Positions 21,220-31,594 of a DNA stretch of 64,000 nt are shown here, piece after piece; within the stretch, counting starts at the first letter, position 1, and each line of letters begins with the position of its first letter. The translations under genes and the position numbers were made by a program. The stretch covers positions 62,001 to 126,000 of the forward strand of contig JAGTXZ010000019.1 of NCBI GenBank assembly GCA_018398575.1, given 5' to 3'. The DNA is from Ampelomyces quisqualis (taxonomy: Eukaryota; Ascomycota; Dothideomycetes; Pleosporales; Phaeosphaeriaceae). The notes under the pieces are model-generated. The model was given only the letters and a program-made list of their open reading frames with translations, was not told where the DNA came from and did no database searches.

Positions 21220-22559
21220 GGGCTTGATGTTCAATGTGATGCTTTCCTCGTGCCACTGGAACTCGCGGTACCACCTATTCCCGGGTATCGTACTTACGTA
21301 AGCCGTTCCCCACCTGTCCGGAAACCGACACGGGAAACCACCATCTTTCACCTCACACGCAATGCTTTGAACATTGCGAGATACCGCTCTATACAGACGT
21401 ATAGTCAGCTCGTGGCGCTTCGGGTCCGTGATTGACAACTAGGACCACGAGATTTGATTGCAGTTGATCTTGCCTGGCAACGTGCGCTGAGAGTCGTTGA
21501 ACGTGAACTCGGATTGGAATCGAGAGAACTTCTCATAAGCCTGGCTGTACCTCGGCCAGCGAAGAAGTCTTTCAGGCCCTTGACTGTAAGCTCGCTGACT
21601 AGGCGCTTGAGGCAGAAATCATTTCCGGACTGTCTACCTTACTAAAACACAGCGCCTGCATACCTTCCCCCAAGAGTGCCATTGGCATCCGTTATCCGTT
21701 CATGAGTTTGGCTTATCATTTTTATTCTTCAACACGTCGGCTGAGATTGTTAGACACTGGCGGGCAATGCTCGCCTATTCTCTATTCCCAAACTGCGCCG
21801 GCTCATTATGCTACACAATGTCCTTCAATCCAGAACTGCAACATTGTGCTGAATGCACACAGAAAGATAGCGAACATTCCCGTTCTCCAAGATTGTGTAA
21901 TTCCATACGACTCCCTCAAATATTGTCAAACGAAGGTCTTGATGCAGTACAGCATCACGAGCCTGTAAGATTTCTAATTTTCTATGCAGATGGCACCAAG
22001 AGTATCCACAAGATACCCAGCCAATGAATCAGCAAGCACGTTTTTGGTGATTAAAGTACTGTTATTGACTTATAAAGGGCGAGATCGGATTGTCAATGGC
22101 ATTGTGCGACGTGTGCAGACACAAAGTCAACATTCACACCTGAATTCACTGTCCACCCGCGCCCTCCACTCTCAAGCTCAGGCCGCGCTTTGCAATTTTA
22201 TCCTCGCAGAAAGGCGCAAGCTTGGCACAGTCATTCTTCATCTACCATTCATCTATTGTTCTCTACTGTCCTAATTCACTTTCACTTCACCACCGAAACA
22301 ATGCCAGCCTCTTTGCCACGTGCTGGGACCGAGTTAGTAGGCACTAAAGTATTCTCCTCCGCTACAGGAAACCACCGCAAGCTCCCACGACTTATAAGTT
22401 CTCCCTTGCCACCGCTTGATCTCGACTCAACGTCACTACCTCGTCAACTTCTGCGCATACTTCAGCCTCTGCCAGAGGTTGCCAATCTCTTAGTAGCAAA
22501 ATTTCCTCTGCCGCACAGTCATCACTATACTGTCGCTCGTCGCGGACAAAGCACCCACC
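21220..22559. other. Intergenic, promoters of two divergent genes
   Basis: Divergent upstream region of the acyl-CoA dehydrogenase (-) and the Gln-rich protein gene (+). A pyrimidine-rich leader near 22,240-22,300 followed by ATG at 22302 looks like a transcription-start zone. That ATG opens a long but unconvincing Ser/Pro/Leu-rich frame and is treated as 5' leader. Confidence 0.45.
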
Positions 22560-24438
22560 ATGCTCCACTTCGTGAAGCGGCCGTTCCAGGCGCTGAGTCG
22601 TTATATCGGATGGCGCCTTGCTTACGAGTACCACGACGGAAAACTCTTCGGACAGACTCTAATTCGGCAGGCAAAAGTACGTGGCACCCGTCGGCTTGGA
22701 TCTTGATGGATTCTCTGATCACTAACTACTTCCTTAGGACCGTATGTGTCACAGTATGCCCGCCAAATTCTTCGCTTCAACTGTTTCCGCTACCAACGTC
22801 AACAGCCTCCGCACTAAGGTATGCGAACTTCTGAGTGACTTCTGTCTACAGCCAGCTGATTGCTACCAGGCTCAAGCTCAAGCTCACGCTCATGCTCGTG
22901 CCCGAGCTACCGATAAATCGCGTATTCAAAAGAACAAACCCCTCCTCCGTAAAGCTCAGCAAGACAGCGCAAACCGCGCAGCTCAAGCCCAGAACACACG
23001 TCGACAAGAAGCTACCGAACAAAAAGGGAGAGCCTACCAACAGCAAGTAGCAAGTCGTAGGACCCGTCGTCGCGAAGATGCCCACATCGAGACGCAACGC
23101 GCAGCAGTCCGCCTAGCTGCTGAGATCACTCCGATCGTCGCAGAGCCGAGATCTGCATCCGAATACATGGAAAAACTTCGTGCATCTCACCCTGCCAGCG
23201 ACAGCATCGAGGAGTGCCACCAGCGGACGCAGAATATGCTTCAGTCGATTCTTGGTCCTGAGCGCGCGAAGGCTGGCGTCGGTCTACCGTCAGGCCACTC
23301 CGGCATCAGCGACGACCCTGTGCTCGCCAAGTACAACCAGGACCAACACGTGCACCAGACCTTGCGCATCCACGACGAATATCAAGCCATACAGCGTCAG
23401 AAGTGGGAGGAGCAGCAGCGCAAAGCTGCTCAGCAGCAGGCACAGCGAGTACAAAAGATCATTTTGTTCCAGCACTACTGGGACATGTACGAAGGGCAGG
23501 TAAAGGAATTGGTCCAGCTAGGACCTCAGCTAGATGCGCAGATCGGCCAGCTGCTGCAGGCCTTTGACAAAGGCGACCTCTTCGCCCTGCAAACGACTGC
23601 CCACGTCCTCAGCAGCAGCACTCTAGAGTCCATCACCCGGGCGTTCGACACCATGAACAAGCAAATCAAGCTAGAAGAAGCTGGAGCGCAGGAACTCCGA
23701 ACGACGTGGCCACTAGCAAACATGGAGCGAGTCCTGACGACCTTCCACGATGCAAACCTCGCCTCCTTCGACCACCCGGTTCAGTGCATGCTAGGCTACA
23801 TGCTCCAGCTTCTCCGCGCCGCATGTGCACCTATCATCAGTGCCGTACCGCTCGTCAACCCGCTCAACGACCCCGAGCCACAGACCTTCCCCACCGAGCC
23901 GATCCCAGTGTCGTTCAAGCACGACCAGGCCACGGCCACTGTGCAGCCTTTGCAAAGTGCCCAGCATCAGCAGCAGCAGCAGCCACAAAAGCAGGAGAAG
24001 CAGCAGCCCCAACCAGCACCCGCCCCTGAAGGTCTCAGTGCCGGCCAAAACTTCTCCAGCTTCGCTGCCCTCACAGCCTCGACCAAAGCCAAGTCGACAG
24101 CCGCGTCCAACGCCCCTCCCTCGGCCAAAGTCCAATCCGTCCTCACCTACATCAACACGCACGTGCTGGATTTTGAATCCAACACGGCCAACCTGGTCAA
24201 CAACCAGTGCATGTCGTCGTCGCGGCGCACAGAAAACACGACGATTCTCAAAGGCCTATCCGACCTCGCGGCGGGCGAGAAAGGCCTTCTCTCCAACCTG
24301 GACGCGCAAATGATGAAGGTGGCAATTGAGCTTCTGATCAGCAAGATTGTCAACAAGACAAGCACGAGCGAGAGGAACAAGAAGGAGACGCGCGAGTTGG
24401 AGTGTCTTGCGCATGCCGTGTTGAAGATTTGGGCTTAG
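22560..24438 (+). CDS. Gln/Ala-rich hypothetical protein
   Basis: Proposed exons are 22560..22676, 22738..22818 and 22870..24438, 588 residues. Intron 1 (61 nt) has GTACGT, CTAAC and TTAG; intron 2 (51 nt, a multiple of 3) has GTATGC, CTGAT and CCAG and could be read through. The start at 22560 has a strong CACCATG context. After the spliced N-terminus comes an Ala/Gln/His/Arg repeat-like run (AQAQAHAHARARA), a basic helical region, then a helical core with LFQHYWDMYEGQVKELVQLG and MLGYMLQLLRAACAPII. A Gln/Pro-rich linker (HQQQQQPQKQEKQQPQPAP) precedes a final helical domain ending LECLAHAVLKIWA. No catalytic motif, signal peptide or membrane segment was seen. The function is unknown. Confidence 0.7.
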
Positions 24439-25373
24439 GCCAATATGCGTGTCTGTGGAAGGGAGAATGTTTTGTTTTGGGGGTTTTTTTTTCTTGATGT
24501 TCTATACACCTTGCTGCATAAGTACTCCTGCAATCTCTGGCTTGAACGCTTTGATCTCGCCTTTTTCGGGCTGAGCTTGGCGGCGCTGGAGATTGCGGTT
24601 GAAGTCTGCGGTATCGTTTTTCTGGAGCGGGAATGAGGTATCTTTGTTCAGTTTTTTTTGGCAACACCTAAATCTTTGTTTGCTGAGATGGCCTTGAGGT
24701 CCGGCGGATAAATTCTTTGTTTGTAACCTTGGAGCACAAAGACATTTGATCGCGATATGCCCACAGATGTTGGTCGCTTTGACTACGTGCATGGCATACA
24801 AGTCTAGCTGATGAATAGTGCTTGGAAGACGGGAGAAGTTATTGCGCACCCAATCACACAAGGCTCAATTCATGTCCGTCACTTCATACATGCATCGGAC
24901 CACCGAGACCCACAATGCCCTCGAGCTGAGAGTCTGAGACAGTGGAACTTGCTCACTTCCTGTGGCGGGCTTGGATATGAGCATGTATCCCCACTGCTGA
25001 GGGCATGGTGGCGTTCGGTACGGAGTAGTGGTTGGATGGACCGGACTTGGGCATCATTTTAGTCAAAATGTGCTCAGGAGGGACCTGCCTTGTTTCGAAG
25101 GAGAAGGGGCGACCTTGGGCGGACAGACACTGATTCCATTCTTGGAATTCTGAGAACTGACTGACCCCATTCTTGGACTTCTGAGTACTCCTTCTCCGGT
25201 CAGCTTGTGGAGCGGGTACTGTGATCTGCTATCGCAAAGTCTGCTGCTTTCAGAGAAGGCACGTGTTGGGAAGAATGATTTGCACTGATATTGTCCTGGT
25301 AGAAACTGTTGCGTTGGAGAGCCTATTTGTATCTGCTTCCAACAGGATATCGAAAAATCCGCGGGTCCTCAAC
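24439..25373. other. Intergenic, convergent 3' ends
   Basis: 3' flanks of the Gln-rich gene (+) and the copper transporter gene (-). It contains a T9 run near 24,485 and two near-copies of a short phrase (TTCTTGGA-TTCTGAG) around 25,140 and 25,170. No gene was seen. Confidence 0.5.
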
Positions 25374-26003
25374 TCAAGCACAGCAACCCGTCGGTCCCGC
25401 CGCCCCAACCGACCCTCGCCTCTCGTCCTTTACGCCGTCCCCGCCATACGGTAACCTCACAACCATCCAGTCGCAAAGGAACTTGCCCAACACGGCTCCC
25501 AAAATAATGCTGATGAAAATGTACCCGTTGTAATACATGATCAACAACATGACGATATACGCGACCGCCAGGGTCGCTCCGTGGATGACAGCCCGGATGA
25601 GCTGCTGCAGCCCACTCGCGCGAAACGTGGCATACTGGGTGCCAATCGCAGGCAGTGGGCCGTCGCAGCAGTTGGCGGGTGTTGCCGCGGCCAGCGCAGC
25701 CTGTTGGTGTCGCAGTTGCCGCTGGAACTGGCGGAGCAGGTAGGCGTCGTATTCGTGGCCCGCCCGGCGGAGTAGCTCAAGGCAGACGACGAGAAGCGCT
25801 GCGCCGACGCAGGACGCGGCGAACATGGCGTTGTTGGTGATGTGCCAGGAGGAGGCGAGGAAGCACGAGTCGACGATGTTCCAGTTCCACAGCATCTGTG
25901 GTTGTCAGTATTGGCGTGGTCTGGGTGGAGCAGGAGAGGAGCCACGGGCCTCCATCTTGCAGGTCGTGTTGCCCATGGGCATCGACATGTCGCCGTGGTT
26001 CAT
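25374..26003 (-). CDS. CTR-type high-affinity copper transporter
   Basis: Two exons on the minus strand, 26003..25950 and 25895..25374, give 191 residues. The N-terminus is short and Met-rich (MNHGDMSMPMGN), as in CTR ectodomains, and leads through CKME to MLWNWNIVDSCFLASSW, the conserved first membrane entry. TM1 follows (FAASCVGAALLVVCLELL), then a Gln/Ala-rich cytosolic loop. TM2 has the copper-pore MxxxM (VMLLIMYY) and TM3 has the packing motif GAVLG. To join the exons in frame the 54-nt intron must begin with GC (GAG|GCCCGT) and end CACAG, with TACTGAC as branch point; no in-frame GT donor exists. The protein forms trimers importing Cu(I), and it faces a metalloreductase gene across a shared promoter. 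Confidence 0.87.
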
Positions 26004-26460
26004 GGTGAAGGATGATACTCGGGCGTTGTAGGACAGCAACAGTTTCTCGTCGTGATCATGCAGCGCAACCCAAGCATTCGGGATAGTCCCACCGACCCGG
26101 CGCGCCTCTCTACATTTAATCCTTAGTATTATTTGATAATGAATAAACTGCCTCACCCCAAGGGCCTGGTGCCGTGCCGCGTGCGTCCACCGTGTTTCCC
26201 GCGTGTTTCGAAGCGGCAAGGGCCCGAGCTTGCTGTGGGGTTATGTGCTCAAACACCCTCGCGCCTTGCCCGATGCGGCCTTCACCCCCCCTAGGCCCAT
26301 TTCTCTACACGCTTGGCCGCGCCACCGTGATGATCGCTGCCGGGCCCTCTGTTTCGCACAGAGGCGCCGCGAGGAGGAGAGTGAAAGGTAAGTACATATA
26401 TACGTCGGCACTCCATGTAACTTCCCATCTTTCTTTGTGCCGTCGTGTGTCGCTGCCACC
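26004..26460. promoter_or_regulatory. Bidirectional promoter: copper transporter and metalloreductase
   Basis: 457 bp separate the two start codons. TATATA lies at 26397..26402, about 60 bp before the reductase ATG. An AT-rich patch near 26,110-26,150 contains TGATAA, a GATA-type core. TGTGCTC near 26,240 differs by one base from the yeast Mac1 copper element TTTGCTC. These sites are suggestive only, but joint copper or iron control of the pair is plausible from the layout. Confidence 0.55.
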
Positions 26461-28485
26461 ATGGCCTCCAGACTTGCTCTCGCGCCCCGACAACACATCC
26501 AGGACCACGCGAATGCGGCCAACAGCGAACCTCACTGGGGGTACGCCGATCGCGTGGTGCCCTGCGTCAACGACGCAGGCTCCTGCAAGTACCTCGATGC
26601 TGTCTACGGGGCCCACGATGTCGGCATGTACTACACCGGCATCATCTGGGCGACTATCGGCGGTATCCTGTTGCTGTGGGCCGTGGGACGACACTTTGCA
26701 CCCTCACAACCCCCCGGCCTGCAAATCCCCCTCGAGGCAGACGAGCAAGTAAAAGAGAAGGGAAGCACATGGGCCAGACTGCAAAAGGCGGCCGCGTCGT
26801 ATTCCCGGCGACATCTCCTTCCCGACGCTGCAAGAGTCCTCTTCGGCCGAGTCACCAGAACACAGGTCCTCACGCTCGTCGTTCTGACCGGCTACCTGAC
26901 CATCTTCTCCTTTGCCGGAATCGTGTACGGGAAATGGGTTACGCCAGTCAAGAAGATGCCCGGCGTGTACAACACCCGCTCCGGTCTGGGACCGTGGTCT
27001 GACCGGGTTGGGGTCATTGCATACGCCCTCACGCCCCTCTCCATCATGCTGTCCAGTCGCGAGTCCATCTTGTCGCTCGTCACCGGCCTGCCCTACCAGA
27101 GCTTCAATTTCCTGCACCGCTGGCTCGGATACATCATCTTCGCGCAGTCACTTCTTCATACCCTCGGCTGGACCCTTATTGAGACCTGGCTGTACCAGCC
27201 CCAACCAAAGGTTGCCGTGACGTGGATCAAACAGCTTTATATTATCTGGGGCTGTGTCGCCATGATTCTGCTCCTCCTTCTCGTCCTTCTCTCCACTCCA
27301 TGGGGTATTCGCCTCACTGGCTACGAATTCTTCCGCAAGGCGCATTATGTCCTGGCCATGGTCTATATTGGCGCTTGCTGGGGCCACTGGCCTCAACTTC
27401 AAGTCTTTCTCCTACCAGGTCTCCTGGTATGGTTCATCGATCGTGGTGTCCGACTTGTTCGCACCGCGTTATTGCACTACAACTTCTTGCCCTCCGGCCA
27501 CATGGGCTTCCGCGCCAGCCCAGCAAACATTACTTTCTTCAAAGACGCCACCAACGGCGACATCGTGCGCCTCGACTACGATCACCCACAAGATGCATGG
27601 GCCGTGGGTCAGCACTTCTATCTCACCTTCCCGGAAAGCACAATCTGGCAGTCCCACCCCTTCACCCCTCTCAGTCTCCCGATATTCGGTGCCCAGATCC
27701 AACGCCACTCATACATCTTCCGCGCCAAAAAGGGCGAAACGAAAAACATCGCCGCCCTATCTGCCAAACGCGCTGCACGCTCAAACTCGCACGAAGAATC
27801 CCACGAATCCCTCATGGCCGACGCCCGCCTCTCCGTACTGATGACTGGCCCCTATGGCGAGCGCACCATGTCCGATTTATCTCCTGACTCCAACATCCTC
27901 TGCATCGCCGGCGGCACAGGAATCACCTACGTTCTGCCCGTGCTGCTCGACCTTGCCACCCGCCCGCAATCCCTCGACCGCCGCATGTCGCTTATCTGGG
28001 TGATCCGGCACCGCAAAGACATAGACTGGGTCGCGCCCGAACTTGCCGTACTGAAGAAACGCTGTCCGAACCTGCGCACGGGAATACACATCTACGTGAC
28101 CCGCGCCGCCGAAGACGCCGACCCTTGTGCGCCCGCAGTCAGTGAAAAGGCCACGGCAAACGCCTGCGCGGAGGAAATCTCCCCCGCGCCGTCGCACTCC
28201 CAGTCGTCGTCTGCGAGCTTATCGTCTGCGCTGAGCGTACACGGCGTAGCGAAAGCAGACCTCAGCCTTGATCATTACCAAGCACGACCAGATCTCGCTA
28301 CGTTGGTGCCCGAATTCATCAACACGACGGCAAGAGGCCGGACGGACGTTTTCGCATCGGGCCCCGGAGAGATGATCAGCGATTTGAGAAGTATAGTGGC
28401 TAGCGCGAACAGAGGAGGCCAAGTGTGGAAGGGCGAGGATCGGTGGGATGTTCGCCTGACGTGCGACGATCGGTTGGAGTGGTAG
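26461..28485 (+). CDS. Ferric/cupric reductase (FRE family, NOX-like flavocytochrome)
   Basis: Single exon, 674 residues from an ATG in an ideal context (GCCACCATGG). The N-terminal membrane domain has several helices. The two b-heme pairs are visible as H219/H233 (HRWLGYIIFAQSLLH) and H295/H309 (HYVLAMVYIGACWGH), both with 13-residue spacing. The FAD motif HPFT is at 399-402, and the NADPH-binding GGTGITY is near 484-490. An insertion rich in Ser/Ala follows about residue 570, and the C-terminus carries ASGPGEM and a terminal LEW. The enzyme reduces Fe(III) or Cu(II) at the plasma membrane using cytosolic NADPH. Its divergent partner is a Cu(I) importer, which suggests that copper reduction is at least one of its jobs. 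Confidence 0.92.
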   Translation: MASRLALAPRQHIQDHANAANSEPHWGYADRVVPCVNDAGSCKYLDAVYGAHDVGMYYTGIIWATIGGILLLWAVGRHFAPSQPPGLQIPLEADEQVKEKGSTWARLQKAAASYSRRHLLPDAARVLFGRVTRTQVLTLVVLTGYLTIFSFAGIVYGKWVTPVKKMPGVYNTRSGLGPWSDRVGVIAYALTPLSIMLSSRESILSLVTGLPYQSFNFLHRWLGYIIFAQSLLHTLGWTLIETWLYQPQPKVAVTWIKQLYIIWGCVAMILLLLLVLLSTPWGIRLTGYEFFRKAHYVLAMVYIGACWGHWPQLQVFLLPGLLVWFIDRGVRLVRTALLHYNFLPSGHMGFRASPANITFFKDATNGDIVRLDYDHPQDAWAVGQHFYLTFPESTIWQSHPFTPLSLPIFGAQIQRHSYIFRAKKGETKNIAALSAKRAARSNSHEESHESLMADARLSVLMTGPYGERTMSDLSPDSNILCIAGGTGITYVLPVLLDLATRPQSLDRRMSLIWVIRHRKDIDWVAPELAVLKKRCPNLRTGIHIYVTRAAEDADPCAPAVSEKATANACAEEISPAPSHSQSSSASLSSALSVHGVAKADLSLDHYQARPDLATLVPEFINTTARGRTDVFASGPGEMISDLRSIVASANRGGQVWKGEDRWDVRLTCDDRLEW

Positions 28486-29270
28486 TAGCGTGTTAGAGAT
28501 TTGATACCCCAATGGAGAGTTTGGAAATGTTCATTTCTTTCATTCACCTCATGCGCGGTGATGTTGGTCTCAAAAATTACACTCTTCGTTGCTGAAGCAC
28601 GTCTTTGACTGGAGAAGTTGTTAGTGGTGGAAAGATCTTGTCCACCTAGACGAATCAAATGATATAGGGAACAACTGCATTCGTCAGGAAAGAGTCGGGA
28701 GCTTGAAACACTCGATGCGAATTCGTGTGGTGGAAGTCCTCTTGTGCGATGCGCGTGACGTGGGTCGGAGGCCTTTATCCTCCAGGCTGATCACTGCAGC
28801 TCTTGTCACATGAGGTGATTCCAGAGCGCCATCATGGTGTTCGTCGCATCCGATTGTTTTGTATCATCGTTCTAGGCGCTTTGCATCTTTCTAGAGCAGG
28901 TCACCGCAACACTCACGACCACTATAGACAATGCCGCGCCATCTATTGTGGCACCCAAGACAACGTTCCTGCATCGACCAGGCTTCCGGATGAGTTCTAT
29001 GGCTCGAGACCTCCCCAGACATGGGCAGCCACAGCTTGGCGCCTGCCGACATCCGCCTAGGCGCCGTTGGTCTTACGCAATAGCGTTAGGCAGGACGGCT
29101 ACAAAACAAGGTCGTGTGCTCTCATCCTGGCAACCAAGATCGGGTTCTGGATTTTCTTATCGTTATTCGTTACTTTCTTTTCGAATCGAAGCGGTGATTC
29201 TGTCTTTGCATAATCCTTTTCTTGCTTTCTTCCGTCCACCACGCTCGCTACATACCAACCAAACGTCATA
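28486..29270. other. Intergenic
   Basis: Between the reductase and the cutinase-like gene. A pyrimidine-rich leader precedes the ATG at 29271. No credible gene was seen. Confidence 0.5.
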
Positions 29271-30416
29271 ATGAAGGCTTTCTTCTCGTCACTCGCTCTT
29301 ATGGTCGCCGTGGCTTCAGCACAGGAACGATGCGACTCACAGTATCCGAATGTTTACTGCAACACCACCGAAGTTCTGGCATTTGAATCCTACGACTGCA
29401 AACCGTTCCACATCTTCCTCGCTCGTGGATCCGACGAGCCCTACCCCGGACGTCAGGGAAATCTTACACGTCAAATCTGCTCGCGACTTGGAGGAGCGGA
29501 TCATTGCGGCTATGAAAACATCGAATACCCCGCCAAAAGCACGGCATGGGGAAAGGATGAATGGTGCAAGTCTGCGGCCCAGGGAGCATCGAATGGTCAA
29601 GCGCAATTCGTAGGCTACGCTCAAAATTGCCCAAACTCCAAGTTGATCCTTCTTGGCTTTTCGCAAGGCGCATCAGTTGCGCAAGACATTCTTGGAGGTG
29701 GCGGTGGGCAGACTTTTGAGTGCTCGCAAGCTACCAATCCTCACCTGGACAACAAGGTGGGCGAACAAGGTAATCATACTATTTGAGCGATAGGGATTCC
29801 GGTTCAATACTGACATGCTTAAGTTGTTGCGGCAGTCACCTTTGGCGCTGTAGCTCGTTCCAAGAACCAAAACTTCACTGTTGGTGACGGCAAGCCATAC
29901 GATGGTACACGCCCGCGTACTACGGGTCAACTCGCCAACCTCAGCAAATACTCTGATCGTCTTCAGGACTACTGCCATTTCGGTGATCCCATCTGCGCGA
30001 TGGGAAGCACGCCACAGGATCTCGACGCCCACCTGAACTACTTTGTGCTACACAACCAAGAGGTAATCGACTGGGTTGTGCAAAAGGCCAAGACTCCAAA
30101 TGTAAGTTTAGAAACCAGCAACATCAACCCCAGCGAGAGCCAGCAGGGCAGTACGCCCAGACCAACCACGGCAAGTAGCACCACCCCACTCCAGTCTAAT
30201 TTTGCTCCTTCGGCCATTGCAAAGTCCGCGGCCTTGCCCACAACTACACCAATGATCATGGCCCCTACCAGTACAAGTCCAACAACTGACCTATCCAAGG
30301 CCGCACCCGCACAAGATGGAAACGCTACTCAGACTGGAGCAGCTAGCTCGATTGCTTCCGCCAGACTCGCCCTGATGATAGTGCTCTTCGGAACTCTAGC
30401 GTTCTTCGCGTTCTAG
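29271..30416 (+). CDS. Cutinase-family serine esterase, probably GPI-anchored
   Basis: Two exons, 29271..29769 and 29824..30416 (54-nt intron, GTAATC donor, TACTGAC branch point), give 363 residues. The signal peptide spans residues 1-17 (ends VASA). The alpha/beta-hydrolase core has IFLARGSDEP, the nucleophile elbow GFSQG with S131, and the Asp/His pair in YCHFGDPIC (D221) and LDAHLNYF (H236), all as in cutinases and acetylxylan esterases. Six or more cysteines could form the usual disulfides. After the catalytic domain come about 90 residues of Ser/Thr/Pro-rich linker and a hydrophobic C-terminal helix (ARLALMIVLFGTLAFFAF), the pattern of a GPI attachment signal. So it probably sits on the cell wall or membrane. 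A GTAAGT at the junction with the linker could allow alternative splicing. Confidence 0.88.
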
Positions 30417-31594
30417 TTGAGTGATGAGCCCAAGACATGGTTTTGGCATATTCGCTTTGGCGTTTGGGAGATGTAACTACCCTGGGCGTAGATGATATTC
30501 ATTGGGAGCTGTGTGTTCAACGGCTTTACCGCGGACCCTGTTTTGCAATAAAGTGCGGTGTTGTGTTTGTGTGTTGTTCTGCGTCGTGGACGACTACAAT
30601 TCGTTTCCGTGTTGGTCACGCATAGATAAAACTCTATCACCTGAAGGCTCGAGTCTTGCTCGATATCAAGGTCGTTGTTTACTATCACGTCTCTATTCAC
30701 ATTACCGTAATGCTAGCAACCCACGAGCGATTAGGTAGAGCAACCGTCTTGCGCAGGGATTCTTGCATCTTGAAATGTACATTGAGACTGAGTCCATGGC
30801 CATTGTACCTGGATGAGAACAGGCATAACAGCAAGTTCTCGCGAGACACATTTCATATGCAGGATGCCGAAGCCAGCAGCCCACTATATACATACTGTGT
30901 ATACTTCCCGTGTCATGGGACGGGGTGACCGCGCGACTCCACCCTGGAAATATCATAATTCCAAACGGATCTCGGGGACTTTTCCTATCAAGGGTGCTTG
31001 TCCCCCGGCCAGGCCGCGCCGCTGCCCAGAATATGTGGCGCGGCAAAAGTGCTTGTTTGAAAGGCGCAAGATTTTCCAACTGCTCCACCCAGGAGGATCC
31101 CGCGCAAGTATTGAACAACCGCAACAGCACGTCGGAAACACCGCAAGCGTCCATGGAGCTTTCCAATCCAGCCGCGACCGCGCTCGAGAAAGCGCCGCTG
31201 ATGCGGATTCGAAGCCACGGGACAGCCTTATGTGTGTGTATGGTTGGGGGTTCCCATCAGATAACAATTACATGTGAAAATTTTCATCTGATAAAACATG
31301 CGGAACAGAGCACCGCGGCGTGTGATTGGCTGGCGCCGTGCCGCTTTGTACCCGGCGATCATCGAGATAAGATTTCCCACCAAGCCCAGAGCTTCATTCC
31401 CGGTGATTTGAGCTGCAAGTGGCTAGAAAGGCGTTGTAACTTGTGGGACTGCACTGGCGGCCTGCCGTGTGGGTGGTTCAACTATGGCCGGGAGCCCGCG
31501 TATATGAACGCCGCCTGCCCAGCGTGCTTGGTCTGATCAATCGCTGTCCATCACTGTCTTTTTTCCCTCATCGAGTGTTGCCTTGTCCGTCGTC
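30417..31594. other. Intergenic, about 1.2 kb
   Basis: Upstream region of the siderophore transporter and downstream region of the esterase. Short frames on both strands show no family features. No tRNA or repeat was recognised. Confidence 0.5.

Noticed and set aside
22302..22834. Plus-strand frame starting MPASLPRAG
   Set aside because: Ser/Pro/Leu-rich, no domain, runs through the well-formed 22677..22737 intron of the downstream gene. More likely 5' leader.
30720..30790. tRNA-like stretch (TAGGTAGAGCAACCG)
   Set aside because: Resembles a D-arm only; no matching acceptor stem, anticodon arm or T-loop follows.
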